A stretch of DNA of 64,000 nt from assembly GCF_041714655.1 (NCBI RefSeq), contig NZ_CP168219.1, positions 372,001-436,000 on the forward strand. Reading direction: 5' to 3'. Shown one piece after another: positions 1 through 8,868 of the stretch; the first letter of the stretch is position 1, and each line of letters begins with the position of its first letter. The notes beneath the pieces were generated by a model. That model was given only the letters and a program-made list of their open reading frames with translations. It had not been told where the DNA came from and ran no database searches. Made by a program: the position numbers and the translations under genes. This DNA comes from Pseudoroseicyclus_A sp041714655 (GTDB lineage Bacteria > Pseudomonadota > Alphaproteobacteria > Rhodobacterales > Rhodobacteraceae).

Positions 1-1
1 G

Positions 2-1045
2 GGCGTGCCGGAGCTGAGGAAGGTGTTCGAGGCCGCCAAGCACCGGCGGCAGAACGGGCAGGGGACTCTCCTCTTCGTCGACGAGATTCACCGGTTCAAC
101 AAGGCCCAGCAGGACGGCTTCCTGCCGCATATGGAGGACGGGACGATCCTCCTCGTCGGCGCGACGACGGAGAACCCGAGCTTCGAGCTCAACGCCGCCC
201 TCCTCTCCCGCGCCCAGGTGCTGGTCCTCACCCGGCTCGGCCCCGACGACCTGGAAGCGCTCGCGGCCCGCGCCGAGGAAGAGCTCGGCCGCCCGCTGCC
301 GCTCGAGCCCGAGGCCCGCGAGGCGCTGAAGGCCATGGCCGACGGCGACGGGCGGGCGCTCCTCAACCTCATCGAGCAGGTGATGGGCTGGAAGACCAAG
401 GCCCCCCTCGGCCCCGATGCGCTCGCCAGCCGCCTCACGCGCCGCGCCGCCAAATTCGACAAGTCGGGCGACGAGCATTACAACCTCATCTCCGCCCTGC
501 ACAAATCCGTCCGCGGCAGCGACCCGGACGCGGCGCTCTACTGGTTCGCCCGGATGCTGGAGGGCGGCGAGGATCCCCGCTTCCTCGCCCGGCGCATCAC
601 CCGCATGAGCGTGGAGGATATCGGCCTCGCCGACCCGGCCGCCCAGCAGCATTGCCTCGCGGCGTGGGAGACCTACGAGCGGCTCGGCTCCCCCGAGGGC
701 GAGCTGGCGCTGGCCAATGCGCTCGTCTACCTCGCCCTCGCGCCCAAATCGAACGCCGCCTACAAGGCCTATGGCGCGGCGCGGGCGCTGGCGCGGCGCA
801 CCGGCTCCGAGCCGCCGCCCAAGCACATCCTAAACGCGCCGACGAAGCTCATGAAGGACGAGGGCTACGGCTCGGGCTATGCCTATGACCACGATGCCGA
901 AGACGGCTTCTCGGGGCAGAACTACTTCCCCGACGGGGTCCCCCGCCCCGCCCTCTACGCCCCGGTGGAGCGCGGCTTCGAGCGTGACCTCAAGAAGCGC
1001 CTCGACTACTTCGCTCAGCTCCGCGCCAAGCGCGGGACCTCCTGA
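2..1045 (+). CDS. rarA: Replication-associated recombination protein A, 3' part (AAA+ ATPase)
   Basis: This is the C-terminal ~347 residues of RarA/MgsA, a clamp-loader-like AAA+ ATPase that acts at stalled replication forks. The reading frame is open to the window edge. The P-loop and roughly the first 90-100 residues of a protein usually ~430 aa long lie upstream. Visible are the Walker B helicase-like motif DEIHRFNK, the sensor-1 segment GATTENPSF, the arginine-finger region (LLSRAQV) and the C-terminal tetramerisation domain with DPRFLARRI and SVEDIGLADP. It is the first gene of a same-strand run with crcB and the pseudouridine synthase. The family call is firm; only the start is missing. 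Confidence 0.95.
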   Translation, partial: GVPELRKVFEAAKHRRQNGQGTLLFVDEIHRFNKAQQDGFLPHMEDGTILLVGATTENPSFELNAALLSRAQVLVLTRLGPDDLEALAARAEEELGRPLPLEPEAREALKAMADGDGRALLNLIEQVMGWKTKAPLGPDALASRLTRRAAKFDKSGDEHYNLISALHKSVRGSDPDAALYWFARMLEGGEDPRFLARRITRMSVEDIGLADPAAQQHCLAAWETYERLGSPEGELALANALVYLALAPKSNAAYKAYGAARALARRTGSEPPPKHILNAPTKLMKDEGYGSGYAYDHDAEDGFSGQNYFPDGVPRPALYAPVERGFERDLKKRLDYFAQLRAKRGTS

Positions 1046-1050
1046 TCCGC

Positions 1051-1087
1051 CTTTCATCTGGCCCTAAATACCTCGGGGGGGTCGCCA
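1051..1087 (+). repeat. Dispersed 3'-end repeat (half element)
   Basis: It begins with CTTTCATCTGG, continues with CCCTAAATACC and ends in a G run, directly after the rarA stop. The same core (TTCATCTGGCC, an A/T-rich AAATA segment, then a G-rich or CCTCC/GGAGG block) recurs at 32381, 49411, 52663 (reversed), 49268 (reversed) and 52804. More degenerate forms occur at 11911, 26226 and 59880. Confidence 0.7.
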
Positions 1088-1095
1088 CCCAAGTG

Positions 1096-1121
1096 CGCCA
1101 TCGGTTCGAGCACCAATGGCG
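1096..1121 (+). other. Imperfect hairpin between rarA and crcB
   Basis: A ten-base stem (1096-1105 with 1112-1121, one C-A mismatch) closes a six-base loop, about 75 bases before the crcB start. It has no T tract and does not match the fluoride riboswitch consensus as I know it. It could be a weak terminator for rarA or a leader element of crcB. Confidence 0.4.
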
Positions 1122-1196
1122 ACGGGGGCTGGCCCCCCGGCCTCTCCACCAGTCCCCCCAGTTGACAACCGCCCCGCCCCCCGCGAAGGAAGCCCG

Positions 1197-1571
1197 ATGT
1201 TGCAAACCCTCGGACAGGTCGCCATCGGCGGCGCGCTCGGCGCCTCGGCCCGCTATCTCGTGGGCGTTGGGGCCGTGCGGCTCATGGGCCCGGGCTTTCC
1301 TTGGGCCACGCTCGTCGTCAACGTCGTCGGCTCCTTCGTCATGGGGGCGCTGATCGTGGCGCTCGCGCAGCTCTCCGCCACGCGCTTCGCGCCTTTCCTG
1401 ATGACCGGGCTCCTCGGCGGCTTCACGACCTTCTCGGCCTTCTCGCTCGATGCGGTGGCGCTTTTCGAGCGGGGGCAGGCGGTCGCGGCGGCGCTCTATG
1501 TCGCCGCCTCCGTCGGCCTGTCTCTCGCCGCCTGCGTCGGCGGCCTCCTTCTGGCACGGAGCCTCGCATGA
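1197..1571 (+). CDS. crcB: Fluoride efflux protein CrcB/Fluc
   Basis: A 124-residue membrane protein of the Fluc/CrcB fluoride-channel family, which exports F- as a dual-topology dimer. Four hydrophobic segments are visible, along with the family signature GGFTTFSAFSLD in the third segment and the conserved early Arg/Tyr (ARYLVG). The start at ATG 1197 is chosen because GAAGGAAG lies 5-12 bases upstream; the frame is open further upstream but has no better ribosome site. The stop overlaps the next gene in ATGA. The length is normal for the family. Confidence 0.92.
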   Translation: MLQTLGQVAIGGALGASARYLVGVGAVRLMGPGFPWATLVVNVVGSFVMGALIVALAQLSATRFAPFLMTGLLGGFTTFSAFSLDAVALFERGQAVAAALYVAASVGLSLAACVGGLLLARSLA

Positions 1572-2611
1572 ACGGCGCATCGGAACGTCAGGTGAAACCC
1601 GGCGAGGGCGACCAGCGGCTCGACCGCTGGCTGAAGAAGCAATTCCCCGGCCTCGGCCAGGGGCGGATCGAGAAGGGCTGCCGCAAGGGCGAGTTCCGCA
1701 TCGACGGCGCCCGGGCCAAGCCGTCCGACCGGGTGGAGGATGGCCAGACCATCCGCATCCCGCCCCTCGACCTCACCCCCCGGGCCCCCGCCGCTCCGAA
1801 GCCGCCCGCGAGGGCGGATGAGGAGATGATCCAGGCCGCCGTCCTGTGGAAGGACGAGCACATCATCGCTCTCAACAAGCCCCCCGGCCTGCCGTCGCAG
1901 GGCGGCTCCGGCCAGGGCTCGACCCATGTCGACGGGCTGACCCCGGCGCTGATGTTCGGCTACAAGGAGCGGCCGAAGCTGGTGCACCGGCTCGACAAGG
2001 ACACCTCCGGCGTCCTCCTCCTCGCCCGCACCGACCGTGTGGCCCGCCGCCTCTCCGAAGGCTTCCGCCACCGCGCCACGCGCAAGATCTACTGGGCCGC
2101 CGTCGCCGGCGCGCCCCTTCCGCGCAAGGCCTCCATCAAGTTCGCGCTCGCCAAGATGCCCGGCCGCGGCAAGGGCGGCGAGGGCGAGAAGATGCGCGCG
2201 CTCCATCCGAACCAGATCGCCGAGGTCGAGGGCGCCAAGCGGGCCCATACCGATTACATCGTCCTCGAGAATGCCGGGCAGCGGCTCTCCTGGGTGGCGC
2301 TGACGCCGATCACGGGGCGGACCCACCAGCTCCGCGCCCATATGGCCGAAATCGGCCACCCGATCCTTGGCGACGGCAAGTACGGCGGCTCGGGGCAGGA
2401 AAATCTCGGCGACGGCTGGGGCGCTTCCGCCGGCGGCGCGCTTTCCCGCAAGCTGCATCTCCATGCCCGCTCGATCACCTTCGAGCACCCTGTCACCGGC
2501 GCCATCCTGACGCTGACGGCGCCGCTCCCCGAGCATATGCAGCGCACCTGGGATTTCCTCGGCTGGGACCCGCGCGAGCCCGCCGTCGACCCGTTCGAGG
2601 ACGAGGACTGA
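1568..2611 (+). CDS. rluC: RluA-family 23S rRNA pseudouridine synthase (RluC-like)
   Basis: A 347-residue enzyme that isomerises uridines in 23S rRNA to pseudouridine. Residues ~16-65 form an S4 RNA-binding domain. The catalytic domain carries the RluA-family motif HRLDKDTSG at residues 140-148, with Asp143 as the predicted catalytic residue. TPITGRTHQLRAH and GHPILGDGKYG follow. A Gly/Lys-rich insert (PGRGKGGEGE) near residue 200 looks like an extra basic loop. It overlaps crcB (ATGA) and the next gene (TGATG), so the three are probably co-translated. RluC specificity rather than RluD or RluA is inferred only from domain layout. Confidence 0.88.
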   Translation: MNGASERQVKPGEGDQRLDRWLKKQFPGLGQGRIEKGCRKGEFRIDGARAKPSDRVEDGQTIRIPPLDLTPRAPAAPKPPARADEEMIQAAVLWKDEHIIALNKPPGLPSQGGSGQGSTHVDGLTPALMFGYKERPKLVHRLDKDTSGVLLLARTDRVARRLSEGFRHRATRKIYWAAVAGAPLPRKASIKFALAKMPGRGKGGEGEKMRALHPNQIAEVEGAKRAHTDYIVLENAGQRLSWVALTPITGRTHQLRAHMAEIGHPILGDGKYGGSGQENLGDGWGASAGGALSRKLHLHARSITFEHPVTGAILTLTAPLPEHMQRTWDFLGWDPREPAVDPFEDED

Positions 2612-3273
2612 TGCGGCTGGTCATCTTCGACGTCGACGGCACGCTCGTCGACAGCGCCGCGCATATCCATGCCGCGATGAGCACCGCCTACACCGGGCTC
2701 GGCCTGTCGGCCCCCGCCGCAGCCGCCACGCGCGCCATCATCGGCCTGTCTCTGCCCCATGCGTTCCTGCGCCTGTCGCCGGAGCACGAGGAGCATCACG
2801 AGGCGCTGCTCGATGGCTACAAGGCCGCCTTCGCCGAGCGGCGCATCGCCGAGGGCGCGGCGGCCAGCCCGCTCTTCCCCGGCGCGCGCGAGGCGCTGGA
2901 CGCGCTCGCTGCCGATCCGCAGACGCTGCTCGCTGTCGCCACCGGCAAGTCCCGCCGGGGTCTTCGGGGGCTGATCGAGGTGCATGGGCTCGAGGGGGTC
3001 TTCGTCAGCGCCCAGACGGCGGATGACCACCCGTCGAAGCCGCATCCGGCGATGATCGAGGCGGCGCTCGCCGAGACCGGCATCCCCGCCGATCAGGCCG
3101 TCATGGTCGGCGACACGAGTTTCGACATGGACATGGCGCGCGCCGCCGGAATCGCGGCCATCGGCGTCACCTGGGGCTATCATGCGCCGGAGAGCCTCGG
3201 CGCCGATCGGCTGATCGGGCGCTTCGCCGAACTCCCCGCCGCCGTCGCGGAGCTGATCGGAGAGCCGGCATGA
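2611..3273 (+). CDS. HAD-superfamily phosphatase (Gph-like)
   Basis: A 220-residue HAD hydrolase with all four motifs: DVDGTLVDS at residues 7-15 (nucleophile and acid/base aspartates), a Thr in VATGKSRRG (motif II), a Lys in the ADDHPSKPHPAM segment (motif III) and MVGDTSFDMDMA (motif IV). The helical cap between motifs I and II places it with phosphoglycolate-phosphatase-like enzymes. The substrate cannot be read from sequence. It starts within the stop of the pseudouridine synthase gene (TGATG), and its own stop overlaps the ATP12 gene (ATGA), so it sits in the middle of a coupled operon. Confidence 0.85.
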   Translation: MRLVIFDVDGTLVDSAAHIHAAMSTAYTGLGLSAPAAAATRAIIGLSLPHAFLRLSPEHEEHHEALLDGYKAAFAERRIAEGAAASPLFPGAREALDALAADPQTLLAVATGKSRRGLRGLIEVHGLEGVFVSAQTADDHPSKPHPAMIEAALAETGIPADQAVMVGDTSFDMDMARAAGIAAIGVTWGYHAPESLGADRLIGRFAELPAAVAELIGEPA

Positions 3274-3980
3274 CCGAATGGGCGGCGAAGGTCTTCTGGC
3301 GCGAGGTGGTGGCCGAGCCCGCGGGCGATGCCTGGCACGTCACGCTCGACGGGCGGCCGATCCGCACGCCCGGCCGGCAGCTCCTCGCCCTGCCGACGGC
3401 GCCGCTGGCCGAGCGCGTGGCGGCGGAATGGCGGGCGCAGGAGGGGCTGATCCGCCCCGAGACCATGCCCGCCACCCGCACCGCCAATTCGGCGCTCGAA
3501 AAGGTCGCGCCGCAGCGCGAAGCGGTTGCCGAGATGCTCGCCGGCTATGGCGAGACGGATCTCCTCTGCTACCGCGCCGAGAGCCCCGCCGAGCTCGTCG
3601 CCCGCCAGGCCGAGGCTTGGGACCCGCTGCTCGCCTGGGCGGAGGAGACCTACGGGGCGCCGCTCATCGTCACCACCGGGGTCATGGCCGTCGCGCAGCC
3701 GCCTGCCGCCACCGCCCGGCTGGCGGCCGAGGTGGGCGCGCTCGACGACTTCGCGCTCGCGGCCTTCCATGACCTCGTCGCCCTCTCCGGCTCGCTCGTC
3801 CTCGCCCTTGCCGTCCGCGCCGGGCGGCTGGAGCCGGAGGCGGCCTGGGCGGCCAGCCGCATCGACGAGAGCTGGCAGGAAGAGCAGTGGGGCCATGACG
3901 ACGAGGCCGCCGCCGCGGCCGCCCTCAAGGCCCGCGCCTTCCTCGACGCAGCGGCATTCCTGGCCGCGGCAGAGATGTGA
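3270..3980 (+). CDS. ATP12-family F1-ATPase assembly chaperone
   Basis: A 236-residue protein of the ATP12 family. The mitochondrial homologue binds the F1 alpha subunit during ATP synthase assembly, and alphaproteobacteria carry a bacterial version. Recognisable features are the N-terminal WHVTLDGRPIRTPGR segment, EWRAQ in the middle, the ETDLLCYRAESP block and the C-terminal DESWQEEQWGHDDEA. It is the last gene of the crcB-to-ATP12 run and overlaps the HAD gene by ATGA. Family membership is clear; the function is known mainly from mitochondria. Confidence 0.88.
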   Translation: MTEWAAKVFWREVVAEPAGDAWHVTLDGRPIRTPGRQLLALPTAPLAERVAAEWRAQEGLIRPETMPATRTANSALEKVAPQREAVAEMLAGYGETDLLCYRAESPAELVARQAEAWDPLLAWAEETYGAPLIVTTGVMAVAQPPAATARLAAEVGALDDFALAAFHDLVALSGSLVLALAVRAGRLEPEAAWAASRIDESWQEEQWGHDDEAAAAAALKARAFLDAAAFLAAAEM

Positions 3981-4251
3981 ATCACCCCGCGCCGGGTTGA
4001 TTGATGCGTCAGTCAAACCCGCTAAACGGCTTGGGCGAACTGCCCTTTTGCTGGTCATCCCCCATCCAAAACGCTTTGGATCGCCGCTTTTTCCAGCAGA
4101 TGCCCCGCCAGAGGGGGCAGCGAAGCCTTGACCGGTCGGTGGGAAATCGCCCAAGTTTGGTAAATCGGGAGGGGCCCTGCCCCCAATGAAACTCGATTCC
4201 GCTCTTCAGGGAGAGCGGGCGATAAGCCCCCGTCTTCGGGCGTGGGAACTC

Positions 4252-4259
4252 AGGAAGAG
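4252..4259 (+). promoter_or_regulatory. Ribosome binding site of aapJ
   Basis: AGGAAGAG lies six bases before ATG 4266 and supports that start over in-frame codons upstream, because the signal peptide begins right at this ATG. The 285 bases before aapJ (3981-4265) are visibly less G+C-rich than the genes. I found no promoter there with both boxes in good agreement. Confidence 0.6.
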
Positions 4260-4265
4260 GTAGAC

Positions 4266-5282
4266 ATGAAAACATCCGTTCTTTTCGGCGCGCTGACCGT
4301 TGCCGGTCTCGCTGCCGGTTCGGCCAGCGCCGCGACGCTCGATGACGTCAAGGAAGCCGGCGTGCTGAACTGCGGCGTGACCACCGGCCTCGTCGGCTTC
4401 GCGGCCCCCGACGCCAATGGCGAGTGGGAAGGCTTCGACGTCGGCATCTGCCGTGCCGTCGCCGCCGCCGTGCTCGGCGACCCCACCGCCGTGAACTTCG
4501 TCCCGACCACCGGCCAGACGCGCTTCACCGCGCTCGCCTCCGGTGAGATCGATCTGCTGGCCCGGAACACCACCTGGACCTTCAGCCGCGACGTCGACCT
4601 CAAGTTCGAGTTCGTCGGCGTGAACTACTACGACGGCCAGGGCTTCATGGTGCCGCGCTCGCTGGGCGTGACCTCCGCCAAGGATCTCGACGGCGCCACG
4701 GTCTGCATCCAGACCGGCACGACCACCGAGCTCAATCTCGCGGACTTCTTCCGTGTGAACAACATCAACTACGAGCCGGTGCCGATCGAGACCAACGCCG
4801 AGGCCCAGCAGCAGTATCTGGCTGGCGCCTGCGACGTCTACACGACGGACGCCTCCGGTCTCGCGGCCACCCGTGCGACCTTCGAGAACCCGGGCGATCA
4901 CGTGATCCTGCCCGAGATCATCTCCAAGGAGCCGCTCGGCCCGCTCGTGCGCCATGGCGACAACGACTGGGGCGACATCGCCCGCTGGACGCTGAACGCG
5001 CTGATCGCCGCCGAGGAATACGGCGTGACCTCCGCCAATGTCGAAGAGCTCTCGCAGGGCACCGACAATCCGGAGATCAACCGTCTGCTCGGCACCGAGG
5101 GTGACCTCGGCGCCATGCTCGGCCTCGAGGCCGACTGGGCGAAGAACGCCATTGCCGCCGTCGGCAACTATGGCGAGCTCTTCGAGCAGAACATCGGCGA
5201 GTCCACCCCGATCGGTCTGGCGCGCGGCCTGAACGCGCAGTGGACCGAAGGCGGCCTGCTCTACAGCCCGCCGTTCCGGTAA
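4266..5282 (+). CDS. aapJ: General L-amino-acid ABC transporter, periplasmic binding protein
   Basis: A 338-residue solute-binding protein of the polar amino-acid family (AapJ of Rhizobium, BztA of Rhodobacter). It captures amino acids such as glutamate, glutamine and aspartate in the periplasm. Residues 1-22 are a classical signal peptide ending GSASA before ATLDDVK. The mature domain shows LNCGVTTGLVGFAAPD, WEGFDVGICRA and TRFTALASGEIDLLARN. It is first in the aapJQMP operon and is followed by a strong hairpin before aapQ, as expected when the binding protein is made in excess over the permeases. Confidence 0.95.
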   Translation: MKTSVLFGALTVAGLAAGSASAATLDDVKEAGVLNCGVTTGLVGFAAPDANGEWEGFDVGICRAVAAAVLGDPTAVNFVPTTGQTRFTALASGEIDLLARNTTWTFSRDVDLKFEFVGVNYYDGQGFMVPRSLGVTSAKDLDGATVCIQTGTTTELNLADFFRVNNINYEPVPIETNAEAQQQYLAGACDVYTTDASGLAATRATFENPGDHVILPEIISKEPLGPLVRHGDNDWGDIARWTLNALIAAEEYGVTSANVEELSQGTDNPEINRLLGTEGDLGAMLGLEADWAKNAIAAVGNYGELFEQNIGESTPIGLARGLNAQWTEGGLLYSPPFR

Positions 5283-5292
5283 GACGACAGGG

Positions 5293-5320
5293 GAGGGCGC
5301 TGCCGAAAGGCGGCGCCCTC
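5293..5320 (+). terminator. Intercistronic hairpin after aapJ
   Basis: A twelve-pair stem (5293-5304 with 5309-5320, one G-U pair) is closed by a GAAA tetraloop eleven bases after the aapJ stop, followed by TTCC. It lies between the binding-protein and permease genes. It is probably a partial terminator or 3' stabiliser that raises aapJ mRNA relative to aapQMP. Confidence 0.75.
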
Positions 5321-5441
5321 TTCCAATAACGGGGCCGGCCGCGGAGCCGCTCCGAATGAATGGACAGCATCGGGCCGCCCTTTGAGGACAAGCCGGAAAA
5401 CCGGCGCCTCGGAAGGAAGGGTGTCTCGCCGGGGAGACAAC

Positions 5442-6674
5442 ATGTCCACGACGACTGACGCGTCCGCGCCGGACGGGGGATTCCGGCTCAGCCAACTGAT
5501 CTACGACACACGGTATCGCTCGCTGACGATCCAGATCGTCGCGATGATCCTGCTGCTCACCTGCTTTGGCTGGCTCATCAACAACATCGTCGAAAACCTC
5601 GCCGCGCTCGGCAAGGATTTCGACTTCGGCTTTCTCGGCCAACGGGCCGGCTACGACATCAACCAGACCCTGATCCCCTACGACAGCGGCTATACCCATG
5701 GCCGCGCCGCCCTTGTGGGGATCCTCAACACGCTGCTCGTGGCCTTCCTCGGCTGCGTCACCGCCACGGTGCTGGGCGTGCTGGCGGGGGTTCTGAGGCT
5801 CTCGAACAACTGGGTCATTGCCAAGCTGATGACTGTCTATGTCGAGGCCTTCCGCAACGTGCCTCTGCTCCTGTGGATCCTGCTCATCTTCGCCCTGATG
5901 ACCGAAGCCACGCCGCAGCCCCGCGCCTTCCGCCCCGACGAGAACGGCATCGCCGACGCCTCGATGCTGCTGTGGGAGTCCGTCGCCATCACCAACCGCG
6001 GCGTCTTCATCCCCGCGCCCGTCTGGGGCCCCGGATCCTGGATCATCGGGTTGGTCTTCCTCGCCTCCATCGCCGCCATAATCTGGTGGCGCCGCCGCGC
6101 GGTGAAGAAGCTCTTCGACGAGGGCAAGGTCGTGCCGACCTTCTGGCCCTCCGTCGCGATGTTCTTCCTGCCGACGCTCCTCATCTTCTTCGTCCTCGGC
6201 CGGCCGATCGGCCTCGCCTATCCCGAGCTCGGGGGCTTCAACTTCGACGGCGGCCTGCAGGTGCGCAACTCGCTGATCGCGCTCTGGTTCGCCCTGTCGC
6301 TCTATACCGGCGCCTTCATCGCCGAGATCGTGCGCGGCGGCATCCTCGCCATCGCCAAGGGCCAGACGGAGGCCTCCTACGCGCTGGGCCTGCGCTCGGG
6401 CACCACGATGCGGCTCGTCATCCTGCCGCAGGCGCTCCGGGTCATCATCCCGCCGCTCATCTCGCAATATCTGAACCTCACCAAGAACTCCTCGCTGGCC
6501 ATCGCCGTCGGCTACATGGATGTCCGCTCGACGCTGGGCGGCATCACCATCAACCAGACGGGGAAGGAGCTGGAGGGCATGCTGCTCCTGGGGCTCTTCT
6601 ACCTGGTGATCTCGCTCATCATCTCGGGGGTGATGAACGTCTACAACAACCGCGTGAAGCTGAGGGAGCGCTGA
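5442..6674 (+). CDS. aapQ: General L-amino-acid ABC transporter, permease 1
   Basis: A 410-residue inner-membrane permease. Polar amino-acid permeases are usually ~220 aa; the Aap/Bzt type is long because of extra N-terminal and central membrane segments, both visible here. The BPD_transp_1 core includes EAFRNVPLLLW and the ABC-contact EAA loop near ASYALGLRSGTTMRLVILPQ. The start at ATG 5442 is chosen over the in-frame codon at 5382 because GGGGAGA lies five bases upstream. It pairs with AapM as a heterodimer and is followed by aapM with one base between stop and start. Confidence 0.93.
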   Translation: MSTTTDASAPDGGFRLSQLIYDTRYRSLTIQIVAMILLLTCFGWLINNIVENLAALGKDFDFGFLGQRAGYDINQTLIPYDSGYTHGRAALVGILNTLLVAFLGCVTATVLGVLAGVLRLSNNWVIAKLMTVYVEAFRNVPLLLWILLIFALMTEATPQPRAFRPDENGIADASMLLWESVAITNRGVFIPAPVWGPGSWIIGLVFLASIAAIIWWRRRAVKKLFDEGKVVPTFWPSVAMFFLPTLLIFFVLGRPIGLAYPELGGFNFDGGLQVRNSLIALWFALSLYTGAFIAEIVRGGILAIAKGQTEASYALGLRSGTTMRLVILPQALRVIIPPLISQYLNLTKNSSLAIAVGYMDVRSTLGGITINQTGKELEGMLLLGLFYLVISLIISGVMNVYNNRVKLRER

Positions 6675-6675
6675 G

Positions 6676-7995
6676 ATGGCCGATACCCATTCCGAAGCCG
6701 ATCTCGCCTTCGTCCGCGAGACGATGCTCGCCCAGAAGGAGCCGCCGATCACCGAGACCGGCGCGCTCAAGTGGATGCGCCAGAACCTGTTTTCGGGCTG
6801 GGTGAACGCCATCCTGACCGTGCTGGCGCTGGCGGCGATCTACTGGATCCTCTCCCATATCCTGCCGTGGATCTTCCGCGGCATCTGGGACGCCGGCTCG
6901 CTCAACGAGTGCCGCGAGATCCGCAATGCCACCTATGGCGAGGGCGTCGACGCGGCCTGCTTCGCGGTCATCTCCGACCGCTGGCAGCAGCTCTTGTTCG
7001 GCTTCTATCCGCGCGAGCTCTACTGGCGGCCGATCCTCGCCTTCGTGCTGTTCTTCGTGGCCGTGGCGCCGGTGCTCTTCGACAAGCTGCCGCGCAAGAT
7101 GCTGTGGTTCACCGCCATCTCGCCCTTCATCCTGTTCTTCCTTCTCTGGGGCGGCACGATCTGGGGGCCGCTGTCGGTGGCCTTCGGCTTCGTCATCGCC
7201 TGGGCCTGCATCCGCTTCCTCAGCGGGCCGGTCGGCACGCTCGGGGCGACACTGGCCGCCTTCATCCTGCCGATCCTCTACTGGCTCTTCCTCGCCGGCC
7301 TACTGGCGCGGGAGCTGGGGAACATCGCGCCCATCGGGCTCGAGCCCGTCGATTCCAAGGATTTCGGCGGCTTCATGCTCTCCTTCGTCATCGGCGTGAC
7401 GGGCATCATCCTTTCTCTTCCGCTCGGCATCCTCCTGGCGCTCGGCCGGCAGTCGGACCTCTTCCTGATCAACAAGATGTCCGTCGGCTTCATCGAGCTG
7501 ATCCGCGGCGTGCCGCTGATCGTCTGGCTCTTCACCGCCTCGCTCCTGCTCAACTACTTCCTGCCGCCGGGGACGAATTTCGACATCATGCTGCGCGTCA
7601 TCATCATGGTGACGCTCTTCTCGGCCGCCTATATCGCCGAGGTCGTCCGGGGCGGGCTCGCCGCCCTGCCGAAGGGGCAATACGAGGCGGCAGATGCTCT
7701 GGGGCTCGACTACTGGCAGTCCATGCAGCTCATCGTCCTGCCGCAGGCGCTGAAGATCTCGATCCCCGGCATCGTCTCCACCTTCATCGGGCTCTTCAAG
7801 GACACGACGCTGGTGGTCTTCATCGGGCTTCTCGACCCGATCGGGCTTTCCAACTCCATCCGGGCGACGACCGACTGGAACGGCATCTACTGGGAGCTCT
7901 TCGTCTTCATCGGGGTCCTGTTCTGGATCTTCTGCTTCAGCATGTCCCGCTACTCCATGTATCTCGAACGCAAGCTCACGCGTGAGCATCGCTAA
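6676..7995 (+). CDS. aapM: General L-amino-acid ABC transporter, permease 2
   Basis: A 439-residue permease partner of AapQ. It has a hydrophilic N-terminus, several membrane segments in the first half, then the conserved half with ELIRGVPLIVWLF and the EAA loop around YEAADALGLDYWQSMQLIVL. The cysteine-containing periplasmic segment (residues ~75-95) is typical of Aap/Bzt second permeases. Translation is probably coupled to aapQ, since only one base separates the genes. It is followed by aapP after an AAGGAG site. Confidence 0.93.
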   Translation: MADTHSEADLAFVRETMLAQKEPPITETGALKWMRQNLFSGWVNAILTVLALAAIYWILSHILPWIFRGIWDAGSLNECREIRNATYGEGVDAACFAVISDRWQQLLFGFYPRELYWRPILAFVLFFVAVAPVLFDKLPRKMLWFTAISPFILFFLLWGGTIWGPLSVAFGFVIAWACIRFLSGPVGTLGATLAAFILPILYWLFLAGLLARELGNIAPIGLEPVDSKDFGGFMLSFVIGVTGIILSLPLGILLALGRQSDLFLINKMSVGFIELIRGVPLIVWLFTASLLLNYFLPPGTNFDIMLRVIIMVTLFSAAYIAEVVRGGLAALPKGQYEAADALGLDYWQSMQLIVLPQALKISIPGIVSTFIGLFKDTTLVVFIGLLDPIGLSNSIRATTDWNGIYWELFVFIGVLFWIFCFSMSRYSMYLERKLTREHR

Positions 7996-8006
7996 GGAGC
8001 CCGACC

Positions 8007-8798
8007 ATGACCGCATTTGACACCGAGCTCGAAATCGACCGCAGCCAGATGAAGGTGACCGACGAGGTCGCCGTGCAGATCGTCAAGATGAACAAGTGGT
8101 TCGGCACCTTCCACGTGCTGCGCGACATCGACCTGACGGTCTATCGCGGCGAGCGCATCGTCATCGCCGGGCCCTCGGGCTCCGGCAAGTCGACGCTGAT
8201 CCGCTGCATCAACCGGCTGGAAGAGCACCAGTCCGGCAAGATCGTCGTCGACGGGACGGAGCTCAGCTCCGACCTCAAGAACATCGACAAGGTGCGCTCG
8301 GAGGTCGGGATGTGCTTCCAGCACTTCAACCTCTTCCCGCATCTGACGATCCTCGAGAACTGCACGCTGGCGCCGATCTGGGTGCGCAAGACGCCGAAGA
8401 AGGAAGCCGAAGAGACGGCGATGCACTTCCTCGAGAAGGTGAAGATCCCCGAACAGGCCGACAAATATCCCGGCCAGCTCTCCGGCGGGCAGCAGCAGCG
8501 CGTGGCCATCGCCCGGTCGCTCTGTATGCGGCCGCGGATCATGCTCTTCGACGAGCCGACCTCGGCGCTCGACCCCGAGATGATCAAGGAGGTGCTCGAT
8601 ACCATGATCGAGCTGGCGCAGGAGGGCATGACCATGCTCTGCGTCACGCACGAGATGGGCTTCGCCCGTCAGGTGGCGAACCGCGTGATCTTCATGGATC
8701 AGGGCCAGATCGTCGAGCAGAACGAGCCCGAGGAGTTCTTCAACAATCCGAAGAGCGACCGGACCAAGCTGTTCCTCAGCCAGATCCTCGGCCACTGA
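8007..8798 (+). CDS. aapP: General L-amino-acid ABC transporter, ATPase
   Basis: A 263-residue ABC ATPase that powers the AapJQM importer at the cytoplasmic face. Walker A is GPSGSGKST at residues 55-63, the Q-loop is in CFQHFNLFP, the signature is LSGGQQQR, Walker B is IMLFDEPTSAL and the switch His is in VTHEMGFA. It has a ~30-residue N-terminal extension before the nucleotide-binding domain. The ribosome site AAGGAG lies seven bases upstream. It is last in the operon and is followed by a strong terminator hairpin. Confidence 0.95.
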   Translation: MTAFDTELEIDRSQMKVTDEVAVQIVKMNKWFGTFHVLRDIDLTVYRGERIVIAGPSGSGKSTLIRCINRLEEHQSGKIVVDGTELSSDLKNIDKVRSEVGMCFQHFNLFPHLTILENCTLAPIWVRKTPKKEAEETAMHFLEKVKIPEQADKYPGQLSGGQQQRVAIARSLCMRPRIMLFDEPTSALDPEMIKEVLDTMIELAQEGMTMLCVTHEMGFARQVANRVIFMDQGQIVEQNEPEEFFNNPKSDRTKLFLSQILGH

Positions 8799-8836
8799 CA
8801 CTCCGCGCGGCGCTCCCGCAAGGGGGCGACAAGCAG

Positions 8837-8864
8837 AAGGGGCGGCCCGCCGGGGCCGCCCCTT
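8837..8864. terminator. Bidirectional terminator between aapP and the monooxygenase gene
   Basis: A perfect twelve-pair G+C-rich stem (8837-8848 with 8853-8864) has a four-base loop. It lies 38 bases past the aapP stop and five bases before the stop of the opposite-strand gene. The stem ends in AA/TT but is not followed by a long T run. Confidence 0.75.
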
Positions 8865-8868
8865 CGCG

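Noticed and set aside
1046..1196. Fluoride riboswitch before crcB
   Set aside because: I looked for the crcB-motif consensus in the leader and found only an imperfect hairpin at 1096-1121. The conserved riboswitch blocks are absent.
3981..4265. Small protein genes in the gap before aapJ
   Set aside because: Short frames exist on both strands, but none has a ribosome site, recognisable motif or coding-like composition. The plus frame at 4001-4189 overlaps the aapJ upstream region without any support.
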